A DNA stretch of 64,000 nt from Cellulomonas sp. JZ18 (lineage in GTDB: Bacteria; Actinomycetota; Actinomycetes; Actinomycetales; Cellulomonadaceae): NCBI RefSeq assembly GCF_009720485.1, contig NZ_CP045245.1, positions 3,534,001-3,598,000 of the forward strand. Direction: 5' to 3'. Under the pieces are notes generated by a model. The model did not search any database, was not told the origin of the DNA, and was given only the letters and a program-made list of their open reading frames with translations. The position numbers and the translations under genes were made by a program. Positions 26,727-37,350 of this stretch are shown here, one piece after another (within the stretch, counting starts at the first letter, position 1; every line of letters starts with the position of its first letter).

Positions 26727-28247
26727 ATGTCCGAGCAGTACGTCATCGCCATCGACCAGGGCACGACGAGCACGCGCGCGATCGTCTTCGACCACTCCGG
26801 CCAGATCGTCTCCAGCGGCCAGAAGGAGCACGAGCAGATCTTCCCGAGGGCCGGGTGGGTCGAGCACGACGCGGCGGAGATCTGGACCAACACCCGCGAG
26901 GTCGTCGCCCTCGCGCTCACCCGCGCCAACCTCACCTACCGCGACATCGCCGCCGTCGGCATCACGAACCAGCGCGAGACCGCGGTCGTGTGGGACCGCG
27001 AGACCGGGCAGCCCGTCTACAACGCGATCGTCTGGCAGGACACCCGGACGCAGAAGATCTGCGACGAGCTGGCCGCGCTCGGCGGCGGTGCCGAGCGGTA
27101 CAAGGACCGCGTCGGCCTGCCGCTGGCCACGTACTTCTCCGGCCCGAAGATCCGCTGGATCCTCGACAACGTCGAGGGCGCGCGGGAGAAGGCGGAGGCG
27201 GGCCGGCTCGCGTTCGGCAACACCGACGCGTGGCTGCTGTGGAACATGACGGGCGGCACCGACGGCGGCGTGCACGTCACGGACGTGACGAACGCGTCGC
27301 GGACGATGCTCATGAACGTCGACTCGCTCACCTGGAACGAGGAGATCGCCGCCGAGATGGGGATCCCCGTCTCGATGCTGCCGGAGATCCGCTCGTCGTC
27401 CGAGGTGTACGGGACCGGCCGCCAGGGCGGCATGGTGCCGGGCGTGCCGATCGCGGGCATCCTCGGCGACCAGCAGGCCGCGACGTTCGGCCAGGCGTGC
27501 TTCGACGTCGGCAACGCGAAGAACACGTACGGCACCGGCAACTTCATGCTCATCAACACCGGCACGCAGCCGGTGCCGAGCAAGAACGGCCTGCTCACCA
27601 CGGTCGCGTACAAGATCGGCGACCGGGACGCGGTGTACGCGCTCGAGGGGTCGATCGCCGTGACGGGGTCGCTCGTGCAGTGGCTGCGCGACAACCTGGG
27701 CATCATCTCGTCGGCCCCGGAGATCGAGCGGCTCGCCTCGACGGTCGAGGACAACGGCGGCGCGTACTTCGTCCCCGCGTTCTCGGGCCTGTTCGCGCCG
27801 TACTGGCGCTCCGACGCCCGCGGCGCGCTGGTCGGCCTGACGCGGTACGTGAACAAGGGGCACATCGCCCGGGCGGCCCTGGAGGCGACGGCGTTCCAGA
27901 CCCGCGAGGTGCTCGACGCCATGAACGCGGACTCCGGCGTCGACCTCACCGAGCTCAAGGTGGACGGCGGCATGGTCGCGAACGACGCGCTCATGCAGTT
28001 CCAGGCGGACATCCTCGGCGTGCCGGTGATCCGGCCGAAGGTCGCGGAGACGACCGCGCTCGGCGCCGCGTACGCGGCCGGCATCGCCGTGGGCTTCTGG
28101 TCCGGCGAGCAGGACGTCGTGGACAACTGGGCCGAGGACAAGCGGTGGGAGCCGTCGATGGACGCCGACGAGCGCGACCGTCAATACCGCCTGTGGAAGA
28201 AGGCGGTCACCCGCACGTTCGACTGGGTCGACGACGACGTGCGCTGA
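26727..28247 (+). CDS. glpK: Glycerol kinase
   Basis: 506 aa FGGY-family kinase making glycerol-3-phosphate from glycerol and ATP. Motifs: [18 protein letters not shown] (phosphate 1), [28 protein letters not shown] (glycerol contacts), [17 protein letters not shown] (catalytic Asp), [15 protein letters not shown], and [20 protein letters not shown] (adenosine site). AGGAGGGACC precedes the ATG. With glpF and glpD it completes glycerol conversion to DHAP. The codon and amino-acid pattern is normal throughout, with no frameshift. Confidence 0.96.
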   Translation: MSEQYVIAIDQGTTSTRAIVFDHSGQIVSSGQKEHEQIFPRAGWVEHDAAEIWTNTREVVALALTRANLTYRDIAAVGITNQRETAVVWDRETGQPVYNAIVWQDTRTQKICDELAALGGGAERYKDRVGLPLATYFSGPKIRWILDNVEGAREKAEAGRLAFGNTDAWLLWNMTGGTDGGVHVTDVTNASRTMLMNVDSLTWNEEIAAEMGIPVSMLPEIRSSSEVYGTGRQGGMVPGVPIAGILGDQQAATFGQACFDVGNAKNTYGTGNFMLINTGTQPVPSKNGLLTTVAYKIGDRDAVYALEGSIAVTGSLVQWLRDNLGIISSAPEIERLASTVEDNGGAYFVPAFSGLFAPYWRSDARGALVGLTRYVNKGHIARAALEATAFQTREVLDAMNADSGVDLTELKVDGGMVANDALMQFQADILGVPVIRPKVAETTALGAAYAAGIAVGFWSGEQDVVDNWAEDKRWEPSMDADERDRQYRLWKKAVTRTFDWVDDDVR

Positions 28248-28293
28248 GGACGGGTGAGCGCGGCGTCGAGAGGGGACGCCGCGACCACCGGGT

Positions 28294-28331
28294 GGCGAGG
28301 GCCGGGTGCGGGGAGGCGCCCGGCCCTCGCC
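28294..28331 (+). terminator. Terminator-like hairpin after glpK
   Basis: GGCGAGGGCCGGG and CCCGGCCCTCGCC form a perfect 13-bp stem with a 12-nt loop. A smaller hairpin (GCGGCGTC / GACGCCGC) stands before it. Confidence 0.65.
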
Positions 28332-28419
28332 GTGCCCCGGCCGGTGCCCCTCGCACACCGAGGCTCCACACCGCTCCCGCCGGCCGAACGCGCACCGGCC
28401 CGGGGAGAAGACGTCTCCC

Positions 28420-28598
28420 GCGCGTGTACGCACGGGGTGCGCACAGGCGTACGCACGGCTGGCGGCGGGGGGCACACCACCGGTAGCAGCGCGCGCCCCA
28501 TGGACGCGTCGGGGAGTCCGACGACACGCCCCTCGCCGCAGTCCGCAGGCCCTCGCCACCCGTGCGCACGCTCGTCCGCACGCCGTGCGCACACGCTC
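28420..28598. repeat. Long imperfect inverted repeat with GTRCGCAC iterons
   Basis: Arms at 28420-28465 and 28554-28598 match at 37 of 45 positions in inverted orientation. Each arm carries three copies of a GTRCGCAC-like motif at about 12-bp steps (for example GTACGCAC, GTGCGCAC, GTACGCAC in the left arm). The 28248-28836 gap has no gene I can support; it also holds the glpK terminator and a minisatellite. Function unknown; it could bind a protein or fold as RNA. Confidence 0.6.
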
Positions 28599-28738
28599 GG
28601 ACGAGGTGCCCCACCCTCGCGGGCAGACGGCACGGGGCCCGTGTCGTGATCTCGGACTGCTCCGGAGCGCAGCGCGAGCACGGCGCCGGCACCACCCGGG
28701 GCGGCGGTCGCCGTGCTGGGGACGCAACGAGCCGCCTG

Positions 28739-28804
28739 GCGGGCTGGGGACGGGCGCGAGGCGGGCTGGGGACGGGCGCGAGGCGAGCTGGGGACGGGCG
28801 CCGA
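28739..28804. repeat. 22-bp tandem repeat, three copies
   Basis: The 22-bp unit is GCGGGCTGGGGACGGGCG plus four further bases. Copies at 28739, 28761 and 28783; the first two are identical and the third differs at four positions. It lies just upstream of the promoter of the DUF1778-like gene. Confidence 0.8.
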
Positions 28805-28824
28805 CGGCGCACGGCGGCCGTCCG

Positions 28825-28830
28825 TACGGT
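28825..28830 (+). promoter_or_regulatory. TANNNT -10 box (TACGGT)
   Basis: TACGGT ends 6 nt before the ATG at 28837; leaderless pattern. Confidence 0.5.
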
Positions 28831-28836
28831 GCGGGC

Positions 28837-29112
28837 ATGAGCTGGGACGAGGTGTTCGGGCCGCGCACCGCCCGCCTGCACATGCGGTTGACCGAGGACG
28901 GCCTGGCGCTGCTGCGGCAGGCCGCACGGCTGCGGGAGCAGGACCTCACCTCGTTCGTGCTCGGGCCCGCGCTCGACGCGGCACGCGAGGTCGTGCGGCG
29001 CGACCAGCAGGCGCGGCTGCAGATGGCCACCATCGCCCGGGACCCCCTGCGGTACGTGCGCGACCCCCGGCTGCCGGAGGATCCCGGCCTCGCCGCCCTC
29101 GTCCTCGCCTAG
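28837..29112 (+). CDS. DUF1778/TacA-antitoxin-like protein with in-frame TAG
   Basis: 91 aa up to a TAG at 29110. RLHMRLTEDGLALLRQAARL followed by DLTSFVLGPALDAAREVVRR resembles ribbon-helix-helix DUF1778 (TacA-type) antitoxins. After the TAG the same frame stays open for 15 codons with protein-like content (EQDPEGLAALDRDEG) and ends in TGA at 29158-29160. One base change (GAG to TAG) would explain this. No GNAT toxin gene, the usual TacA partner, lies next to it, so it may be an orphan regulator. Confidence 0.65.
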   Translation: MSWDEVFGPRTARLHMRLTEDGLALLRQAARLREQDLTSFVLGPALDAAREVVRRDQQARLQMATIARDPLRYVRDPRLPEDPGLAALVLA

Positions 29113-29268
29113 GAGCAGGACCCCGAGGGGCTCGCGGCGCTCGACCGGGACGAGGGCTGACGTGCGCCCACCGGGGACGCCGACGCGGATGCCGGGTGCG
29201 GGTGCGGGCCCGGCGGGAGGACCGCAGCATGGAACGGCACCGACCGACGACCACGAGGGGTGACACGC

Positions 29269-29451
29269 ATGGGCATCGACGACCTCAAGGGCAAGGCGTC
29301 CGACGCGATGCAGGGCGAGAAGGGCGAGCAGGCGAGCGACGCCGCGCTCGAGAAGGGCTCCGACGCCGCGTCGTCCGCCACCGGCGGCAAGCACGACGAG
29401 CAGATCGACAAGGCGCAGTCGGCCGCCGACAAGAAGGTCGGCGACCAGTGA
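29269..29451 (+). CDS. Small MT0933/Rv0909-type antitoxin family protein
   Basis: 60 aa, highly charged and helical. DDLKGKASDAMQGEKGEQAS and TGGKHDEQIDKAQSAADKKV resemble the MT0933-like antitoxin family, which in M. tuberculosis is paired with the Rv0910 toxin. No Rv0910-like partner follows here, so a toxin-antitoxin role is not shown. It also resembles CsbD-like stress proteins in composition. ATG 29269 has GAGGGG upstream. Confidence 0.75.
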   Translation: MGIDDLKGKASDAMQGEKGEQASDAALEKGSDAASSATGGKHDEQIDKAQSAADKKVGDQ

Positions 29452-29533
29452 GCCGGCCGGGCGGGGCCGGGCGTCACGTCCGCCCCGCCCGGGTCGCGGT
29501 GGCACCAGGACGGCACGGACGAGAAGGAGCGGC

Positions 29534-29788
29534 ATGAGCAGGGACGTGACGGGCACGGGCGCGACGGAGCAGGACCCGGCGGAGACCGAGGGGGCCGGGC
29601 CGGGCGCCACGCTGGCGGCCGAGCTGGACGACACCGACGGCGGGGCGGAGAACCCGCAGGGCCCCAAGGGCGACGACACGACCTTCGACAGGTCGGGCTC
29701 CCCGATCCCGCCCGAGGGCGGGGGCCGGCGCGACCAGCAGGGCGACGACCCGGAGGTGGCGCCCGACCAGTCGGTCGGTGACGCATGA
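29534..29788 (+). CDS. Small acidic, probably disordered protein
   Basis: 84 aa, rich in Asp, Glu, Gly and Pro, with no hydrophobic core (ATEQDPAETEGAGPG, then GPKGDDTTFDRSGSPIPPEG). ATG 29534 follows GAAGGAGC. Its stop overlaps the start of the SDR gene (ATGA), so the two are co-translated. Function not recognised; such proteins are often stress-induced in actinobacteria. Confidence 0.7.
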   Translation: MSRDVTGTGATEQDPAETEGAGPGATLAAELDDTDGGAENPQGPKGDDTTFDRSGSPIPPEGGGRRDQQGDDPEVAPDQSVGDA

Positions 29789-30609
29789 GCGCGCAGCCCG
29801 ACGCCACCGAGGGCGCACGCCCGCGGCGCGTCCTTGTCACCGGCTCGGACTCGGGCATCGGCAAGGCCACCGCGGTCGCGCTCGCGGACGGCGCCGAGCA
29901 CGTGACGATCACGTGGCACGAGGACGAGGCGGGCGCGCGGTCCACCGCCGAGGAGGTCGAGGCGGCCGGTGCGCAGGCGCACGTGGTGTACCTCGACCTC
30001 GGCGACCCGCAGGCGGCCGCACCCGTGGTGGACGAGGCGATCCGGGCGATGGGCGGGGTCGACGCGGCGGTGCTGAACGCGGGCACGGGCACCTCCACGC
30101 TGCTGCTGGACACGACGTTCGAGGACTGGCGGCACGTGCTGTCCGTCGACCTCGACGGCGCGTTCGTCTGCCTGCAGGCCGCGGCGCGGCACATGGTCGA
30201 GCAGGGCACGGGCGGACGGGTCGTCGCGATCACGAGCGTGCACGAGCACGCGCCCCGCGTCGGCTCGGGCGCGTACTGCGCCGCCAAGGGCGGTCTGGGG
30301 CTGCTCGTGCAGGTGGCGGCCCTCGAGCTCGCCGAGCACGGCATCACGGTCAACGCGGTCGCGCCCGGCGAGATCGCGACGCCCATGACGGGCCAGGAGG
30401 ACGAGACGCCCCTGGAGGGCAAGCACCGGCCGGGCATCCCCGTGGCGCGTCCGGGCGACGCGCGCGAGATCGCCGCGGTCGTCCGCTTCCTGTGCGGCCC
30501 CGAGGCGGGGTACGTCACCGGGGCGTCCTGGCCGGTGGACGGCGGGATGCTGCGGATGGGCCCGATGGCCGGCTCGCACATGACGTCGGACGACTGGCGC
30601 CGCCCCTGA
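29785..30609 (+). CDS. SDR family oxidoreductase
   Basis: 274 aa. Cofactor motif VLVTGSDSGIGKATAVAL (TGxxxGIG), NAG motif in AAVLNAGTGTS, catalytic Ser in VVAITSVHEHAP and YxxxK in GSGAYCAAKGGLGLL. C-terminal VTGASWPVDGGMLRMGP is the classical SDR end. It most resembles glucose 1-dehydrogenase-like enzymes, but the substrate cannot be told. Coupled to the acidic small protein upstream; the two small proteins before it suggest a stress-linked unit. Confidence 0.88.
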   Translation: MSAQPDATEGARPRRVLVTGSDSGIGKATAVALADGAEHVTITWHEDEAGARSTAEEVEAAGAQAHVVYLDLGDPQAAAPVVDEAIRAMGGVDAAVLNAGTGTSTLLLDTTFEDWRHVLSVDLDGAFVCLQAAARHMVEQGTGGRVVAITSVHEHAPRVGSGAYCAAKGGLGLLVQVAALELAEHGITVNAVAPGEIATPMTGQEDETPLEGKHRPGIPVARPGDAREIAAVVRFLCGPEAGYVTGASWPVDGGMLRMGPMAGSHMTSDDWRRP

Positions 30610-30642
30610 CCACTCCCCCGCGGGCAGGACGCACGGCCGTTG

Positions 30643-30671
30643 CCGGCGCCGGGGCTGTCCCCCGGCGCCGG
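30643..30671 (+). terminator. Terminator-like hairpin before xth
   Basis: CCGGCGCCGGGG and CCCCGGCGCCGG form a 12-bp stem with a 5-nt loop. Its last base abuts the -10 box of xth. Confidence 0.6.
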
Positions 30672-30677
30672 TAGCGT
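30672..30677 (+). promoter_or_regulatory. TANNNT -10 box (TAGCGT), xth
   Basis: TAGCGT lies 8 nt before the GTG at 30686, immediately after the terminator hairpin. Confidence 0.5.
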
Positions 30678-30685
30678 TCCGTCCC

Positions 30686-31477
30686 GTGCGGGTGGCTTCC
30701 TGGAACATCAACTCGGTGCGGGCGCGGTGCGAGCGCGCGGTCGCCTTCCTCGAGCGGTCGGGCGTGGACGTGCTCGCGCTGCAGGAGACGAAGGTCAAGG
30801 ACGAGGCGTTCCCGCGGGAGCCGTTCGAGGCCCTCGGGTACGAGGTCGCCACGCACGGGTACTCGCAGTGGAACGGCCTGGCGATCGTCTCGCGCGTGGG
30901 GATCGCCGACGTCGAGACGTCCTTCCCCGGGCAGCCCGCGTGGGGCGACCCGCCCGTGGTCGAGGCGCGCGCGCTGGGCGCGACCTGCGGCGGCGTGCGG
31001 GTGTGGAGCCTGTACGTGCCGAACGGCCGCGAGATCGGCGACCCGCACTACACGTACAAGCTCGAGTGGCTCGCGGCCCTGCGCGACGCGGCGCAGAAGT
31101 GGCTCGTCGACGACCCGGCCGCGCAGACCGCGCTCGTCGGCGACTGGAACATCGCCCCGCTCGACACCGACGTGTGGGACATCGAGCGGTTCGCCGGCCG
31201 CACGCACGTGACGCCCGCCGAACGTGACGCGTTCCGCGCGTTCGCCGAGGCCGGGTGGACCGAGGTCACCCGCACGCACGTGCCCGCCGAGCACACGTAC
31301 ACGTACTGGGACTACCAGCAGCTGCGCTTCCCGCGGAACGAGGGCATGCGGATCGACCACGCGATCACGACCCCCGCGCTCGCCGCGCGGGTCACGGACG
31401 TGACGTTCGTGCGCGACGAGCGCAAGGGCAGGCAGCCCTCCGACCACGTGCCCGTCGTCCTCGAGATCGCGGACTGA
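30686..31477 (+). CDS. xth: Exodeoxyribonuclease III
   Basis: 263 aa AP endonuclease/3'-5' exonuclease of the EEP fold. Motifs: RVASWNINSVRAR, LALQETKVKD (catalytic Glu), SLYVPNGREIGDPHYTYKL, ALVGDWNIAPLDTDVWD (Asp/Asn) and RQPSDHVPVVLEI (final Asp-His). Base-excision repair. GTG 30686 is supported by the TAGCGT box 8 nt upstream. The next gene begins 6 nt after its stop. Confidence 0.94.
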   Translation: MRVASWNINSVRARCERAVAFLERSGVDVLALQETKVKDEAFPREPFEALGYEVATHGYSQWNGLAIVSRVGIADVETSFPGQPAWGDPPVVEARALGATCGGVRVWSLYVPNGREIGDPHYTYKLEWLAALRDAAQKWLVDDPAAQTALVGDWNIAPLDTDVWDIERFAGRTHVTPAERDAFRAFAEAGWTEVTRTHVPAEHTYTYWDYQQLRFPRNEGMRIDHAITTPALAARVTDVTFVRDERKGRQPSDHVPVVLEIAD

Positions 31478-31483
31478 CGCCCC

Positions 31484-32098
31484 GTGGACACGACCCGCCC
31501 GGGCGGCCCCGACGACGCGCCCGAGCACGGGCCGATCGAGGACCCGAACCCGCCGACGCACTACGCCGAGGGCTGGGACGCCGTGCCCCGCCCGGGGGCG
31601 GGCCGGCCCCGGCTGAGCGGCCGCCGGCTGCGCCTCGTCGCCGGCGTCGCCGTCACGCTGGCGGTCGTGGTCGGCGGGTCGCTCGTGGTCACCCGGTTCG
31701 TCGACGAGGCGCGCACGCGCCCCCTGCCGCCGGACGTCACCGAGCCGGTCGACGCCTGGTCGGTCCAGCTCGTCACCGGCTCCTGCCTCGCCGAGCTGCC
31801 GCCCGACGGCGAGGTCGGGCGCGTGCGCGTGGTGCCGTGCGCGCAGCAGCACGAGGCGCAGGTGATCGGCGAGTACGGCTTCGACCCGGACGCCCTGTGG
31901 CCCGGTCAGGAGGCGGCGCACGCTCGGGTGGCGCGCTCGTGCGTGCTCACCGAGGAGGAGGCGGCGGCAGGTGTCGAGGTCGTGACGTGGGCGCCGACCG
32001 AGGCGGGCTGGCGCGACGGTGACCGGTCCGGCCTGTGCCTCGCGGTGCCGCCGGAGCCCGTCACCGGCTCGTCGTCGAGCGTGCCGCAGGAGGGGTGA
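31484..32098 (+). CDS. Septum-formation-domain-like membrane protein
   Basis: 204 aa. A cytosolic Pro-rich N-terminus precedes one helix (LVAGVAVTLAVVVGGSLVVT). The extracellular domain has four cysteines in the arrangement of the actinobacterial septum-formation family (GSCLAELPPDGEVGRVRVVP, then CAQQHEAQVIGEYGFD, then ARSCVLTEEEA, then GLCLAVPPEP). The name of that family is historical and the molecular role is not known. GTG 31484; probably co-transcribed with xth, whose stop is 6 nt before. Confidence 0.72.
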   Translation: MDTTRPGGPDDAPEHGPIEDPNPPTHYAEGWDAVPRPGAGRPRLSGRRLRLVAGVAVTLAVVVGGSLVVTRFVDEARTRPLPPDVTEPVDAWSVQLVTGSCLAELPPDGEVGRVRVVPCAQQHEAQVIGEYGFDPDALWPGQEAAHARVARSCVLTEEEAAAGVEVVTWAPTEAGWRDGDRSGLCLAVPPEPVTGSSSSVPQEG

Positions 32099-32122
32099 GC
32101 CGGGGCCGCAGCGCCCGGCGGG

Positions 32123-32828
32123 TCAGACGGCTCCCTCACCGGCGTGCCGGCGGCGCTCGCCACGGGCACCCGTGCGGTCCCACACGAACTTGCCGACGAC
32201 CACCACGATCGCCACGTAGACGGCGTAGTTGAGCCAGTCGCTGTACCGGCCGACGTCCTCCCACTGCGCACCCAGCAGGTAGCCCGCGAGCACGAGACCG
32301 CCGTTCCACACGGCCGACCCGAGCAGCGTGAACAGCGTGAACTTCCAGAACGGCATGCGCTCGACGCCGGCCGGGATCGAGATCAGGCTCCGCACGACCG
32401 GCACGCACCGGCCGATGAGCACGGCCGCACCGCCGTGCCGCTCGAACCAGCCCTCGGCCTTGTCGAGGTCGGAGGCCTCCATGAGCGGGATCTTCTGCAT
32501 CCAGCGGCGGATCCGGTCGCGCCCGACCCAGTACCCCAGGCCGTAGAGCACCCACGCGCCCAGCACCGCGCCGATGACGGCCGCCGCGATCGCCCACCCC
32601 AGCGGCATGTCCCCTGCGACGCGACGTACCCGGCGACCGGCAGGATCACCTCGGACGGGATCGGCGGGAAGAGGTTCTCCAGCGCGACGAGCAGGCCGAC
32701 CCCACGGGGCCCAGCGACTCGATCACGCTCACCACCCAGCCGGCCAGACCGGTCAGCTCGGTGCCGCCGGCGGCGGCGAGCACGGACGTCGTCGGGGCGC
32801 TGGCCAGGGCGGCGGCGTGGTGGACCAT
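32123..32828 (-). pseudogene. DedA family membrane protein, split by two apparent frameshifts
   Basis: Three frames together make one complete DedA protein. First part: ATG 32828, MVHHAAALASAP through ELTGLAGWVVSVIESLGPVG. Middle: VGLLVALENLFPPIPSEVIL, then PVAGYVASQG (the LENLFPPIPSE motif is a DedA hallmark). Last part: MPLGWAIAAAVIGAVLGAWV, then ERHGGAAVLIGRCVPVVRSL, then ISIPAGVERMPF. The joins lie near 32695-32712 and at the C4 run 32611-32614, each with the phase of one missing base. DedA proteins move lipid carriers or other lipids across the membrane. CAGCAT lies 7 nt before the ATG. Confidence 0.85.
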
Positions 32829-32920
32829 CCCGTCGATGCTGCCACGGGGGTGTGCCGGTCGCGCGTGGGCCTTCCCCCGGGTCGGTGCTCGGGCGGTCCC
32901 GAGCGGGGGCGGGACGACGG

Positions 32921-33562
32921 TCAGCCGGCAGCGGCGCCCGCCGCCACGCGCAGGTCGTCGACGATCGCGGCCGTGGCCGCCTCGCGCTCGGCGCGCTCGC
33001 GCAGACGCAGCACGGACGACGGGTGCGCCGTGACGACGACGGCCCGCCCGCCGGCGTCGAGGACGCGCCCACGCTCCGTGCCGACCGCGACCGTGCGTCC
33101 CAGCACCCCGCGGGCGGCCGTCGCGCCGAGCGCGACGACGACGCGCGGTCGCACGGCGGCGATCTCCGCCTCGAGCCAGGGCACGCACGCGCGCAGGTGC
33201 GTGACCAGCGGGGTCTTGTGGATCCGCCGCTTGCCGCGCTGCTCGAACCGGAAGTGCTTGACCGCGTTCGTCACGTACACCTGCTCCGGGTCGAGCCCGG
33301 CGGCGGCCAGGGCCTCGTGCAGCACCCGGCCGGCGGGCCCGACGAACGGCTCCCCCGCCAGGTCCTCCTTGTCGCCGGGTTGCTCACCGACCAGCATCAC
33401 GGCGGCTTGCGCGGGCCCCTCGGAGAACACGACCTGCGTCGCCGGCGCCCACAGCTCGCAGCCGCGGCACGCCGGTGCGGCGTCCCGCAGCGCGTCCACG
33501 TCGCCGCCCTCGGGCACCCAGTGCTGCGCGCCCGGCCGGTCCACGTCGTCCGTCGTCGCCAT
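32921..33562 (-). CDS. UdgX-type uracil-DNA glycosylase (family 4-related)
   Basis: 213 aa. VMLVGEQPGDKEDLAGEPFV and GPAGRVLHEALAA are the uracil-DNA glycosylase superfamily motif A region. The loop EQRGKRRIHKTP is the signature of UdgX, in which the His of RRIH (about H115 here) forms a covalent bond with DNA after uracil removal (known for M. smegmatis UdgX). TAHPSSVLR is the C-terminal motif. The whole protein has only three Cys (about C32, C35 and C126). ATG 33562 has CAGCCT 6 nt upstream. Confidence 0.9.
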   Translation of the reverse strand: MATTDDVDRPGAQHWVPEGGDVDALRDAAPACRGCELWAPATQVVFSEGPAQAAVMLVGEQPGDKEDLAGEPFVGPAGRVLHEALAAAGLDPEQVYVTNAVKHFRFEQRGKRRIHKTPLVTHLRACVPWLEAEIAAVRPRVVVALGATAARGVLGRTVAVGTERGRVLDAGGRAVVVTAHPSSVLRLRERAEREAATAAIVDDLRVAAGAAAG

Positions 33563-33620
33563 GCCCCCAGGCTGCCCACCCCGGGCCCCGCCCGCTCGGC
33601 GAGCGAGGCCCGGGCGGACG

Positions 33621-36203
<2,583 letters not shown>

Positions 36204-36270
36204 GTGACCTCCCTGTGCGGGACCCCCCGCACGTCGTCGTTTCTCCTGACGTCCTCAACGGATCGCAGAC

Positions 36271-36291
36271 TTGAGTCTATTCCGCTCAACT
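36271..36291 (-). promoter_or_regulatory. HAIR-type element, probable HspR site upstream of clpB
   Basis: CTTGAGT, 7 nt, GCTCAAC. The HspR consensus known from actinobacteria is CTTGAGT-N7-ACTCAAG. The left half is perfect and the right half matches at 5 of 7. It lies 68 bp before the clpB start. Confidence 0.75.
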
Positions 36292-36411
36292 CTGCTCACC
36301 ACTGCTGGCGCGGGCCGACGTCCACGCGTCACCGGACCGTCGCGTCGGCGTCGCCCGGCCGACACCCGCCCTGCCTAGCGTCCCCGTGACACCAGGAGAG
36401 GAAGGGCACCG

Positions 36412-37068
36412 ATGACCCTCACGCTGACGCTCGTCCGGCACGGGCGCACCCACTTCAACGCGCGGCGCATCCTGCAGGGACGCTGCGACTCGCCCCTGAC
36501 CCGCCCCGGACGCGAGGGCGTGCGCACGACCGCGCGGTACCTCGCCGACGTGCCGTTCACCGCGGCGTGGGCGTCGCCGTCCGGGCGCGCCGTGACGACC
36601 GCGGTCGAGCTGCTGCGGCACCACCCCGACGTGCCGCTGCGCACCGACCCGGACCTGCGCGAGTACCACTTCGGCATCTACGAGCAGAAGCCCGAGTCGA
36701 CGCTCGACGGCGTCGTCGCGTGGTCCGACCTCGTCACCGACGTGCTCGCCGGCACGCACCCGGGCCTGCCGGGCGGGGAGCACGCGGCCGACTTCATGGG
36801 CCGCACGCGCGCCGTGTTCGCACGCATCGCCGCCGAGCACCCGGAGGGGCACGTGCTCGTCGTCGGGCACGGGCTGGCGCTCGGCGCGTACCTGGCGACG
36901 GTCGACCCGGTGGGCCTCGTCCCGCTGCCGAACGCGTCGGTGTCGACCGTCGAGATCGAGCCGGACGGCACGGCGCGCATCACGCAGCTCGCGCTCGACG
37001 TCGCCGGCCAGGGCCACGTCGCGGCGCGCCCCATGACGCAGCCGACCCCGGTCCCGTCGGTCGCCTGA
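36412..37068 (+). CDS. Histidine phosphatase family protein
   Basis: 218 aa. LTLVRHGRTHFNARRILQGR (RHG with the catalytic His), FTAAWASPSGRAVTTAVELL, LREYHFGIYEQKPE (Glu of the family) and VLVVGHGLALGAYL (second His) are all present. It resembles broad-specificity phosphatases of the PGAM branch; no substrate can be given. ATG 36412 follows GAGAGGAAGGG. A very stable hairpin lies just after the stop. Divergent from clpB. Confidence 0.88.
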   Translation: MTLTLTLVRHGRTHFNARRILQGRCDSPLTRPGREGVRTTARYLADVPFTAAWASPSGRAVTTAVELLRHHPDVPLRTDPDLREYHFGIYEQKPESTLDGVVAWSDLVTDVLAGTHPGLPGGEHAADFMGRTRAVFARIAAEHPEGHVLVVGHGLALGAYLATVDPVGLVPLPNASVSTVEIEPDGTARITQLALDVAGQGHVAARPMTQPTPVPSVA

Positions 37069-37092
37069 GGCCGCACCACCCGCGGACCGCCG

Positions 37093-37140
37093 CCTGCTCG
37101 TCCCCGGCCCTCCGGGGGGCCACGGCCGGGGACGAGCAGG
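37093..37140 (+). terminator. Terminator-like hairpin
   Basis: CCTGCTCGTCCCCGGCC pairs perfectly over 17 bp with GGCCGGGGACGAGCAGG across a 14-nt loop, 24 nt after the phosphatase stop. Confidence 0.75.
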
Positions 37141-37197
37141 CCGGCACCGCGCAGCACGCCGCCGCACGGGTCCGCACCGTGGGACGCCACCGGCCGC

Positions 37198-37250
37198 GAC
37201 CCCGTGATCGGGCGCGTCATCGCGGCGACGACGCGCCGGATCACGGGGTC
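37198..37250. repeat. Palindromic repeat family, copy 5 (53 bp)
   Basis: Left arm GACCCCGTGATCGGGCGCGT, right arm ACGCGCCGGATCACGGGGTC; only two mismatches over 24 paired bases. Same total length and outer 12 bp as copy 3, but more than 30 kb away. This shows the family is dispersed and not just a local tandem. Confidence 0.82.
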
Positions 37251-37350
37251 GTCGCCCGCCCTGTCCCGACGGGCGGACGCCCCGGCGTGGACGACGCGCG
37301 GGCGGGGGACGCCGGCGCGGTCGGCAGCGCCGGGTGGCAGCATCGGCGCC

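Noticed and set aside
28420..28598. CRISPR array or plasmid-type replication origin from the repeated GTRCGCAC motifs
   Set aside because: Repeats are only 8-12 bp, with no spacer-repeat regularity. There is no rep gene, no A+T-rich stretch and no cas gene nearby.
23799..29033. Open frame of 1744 codons on the minus strand opposite glpD-glpF-glpK
   Set aside because: It mirrors the third-position G/C bias of real genes on the other strand, has no domain pattern, and crosses several convincing genes. The same applies to the many long opposite-strand frames in the window.
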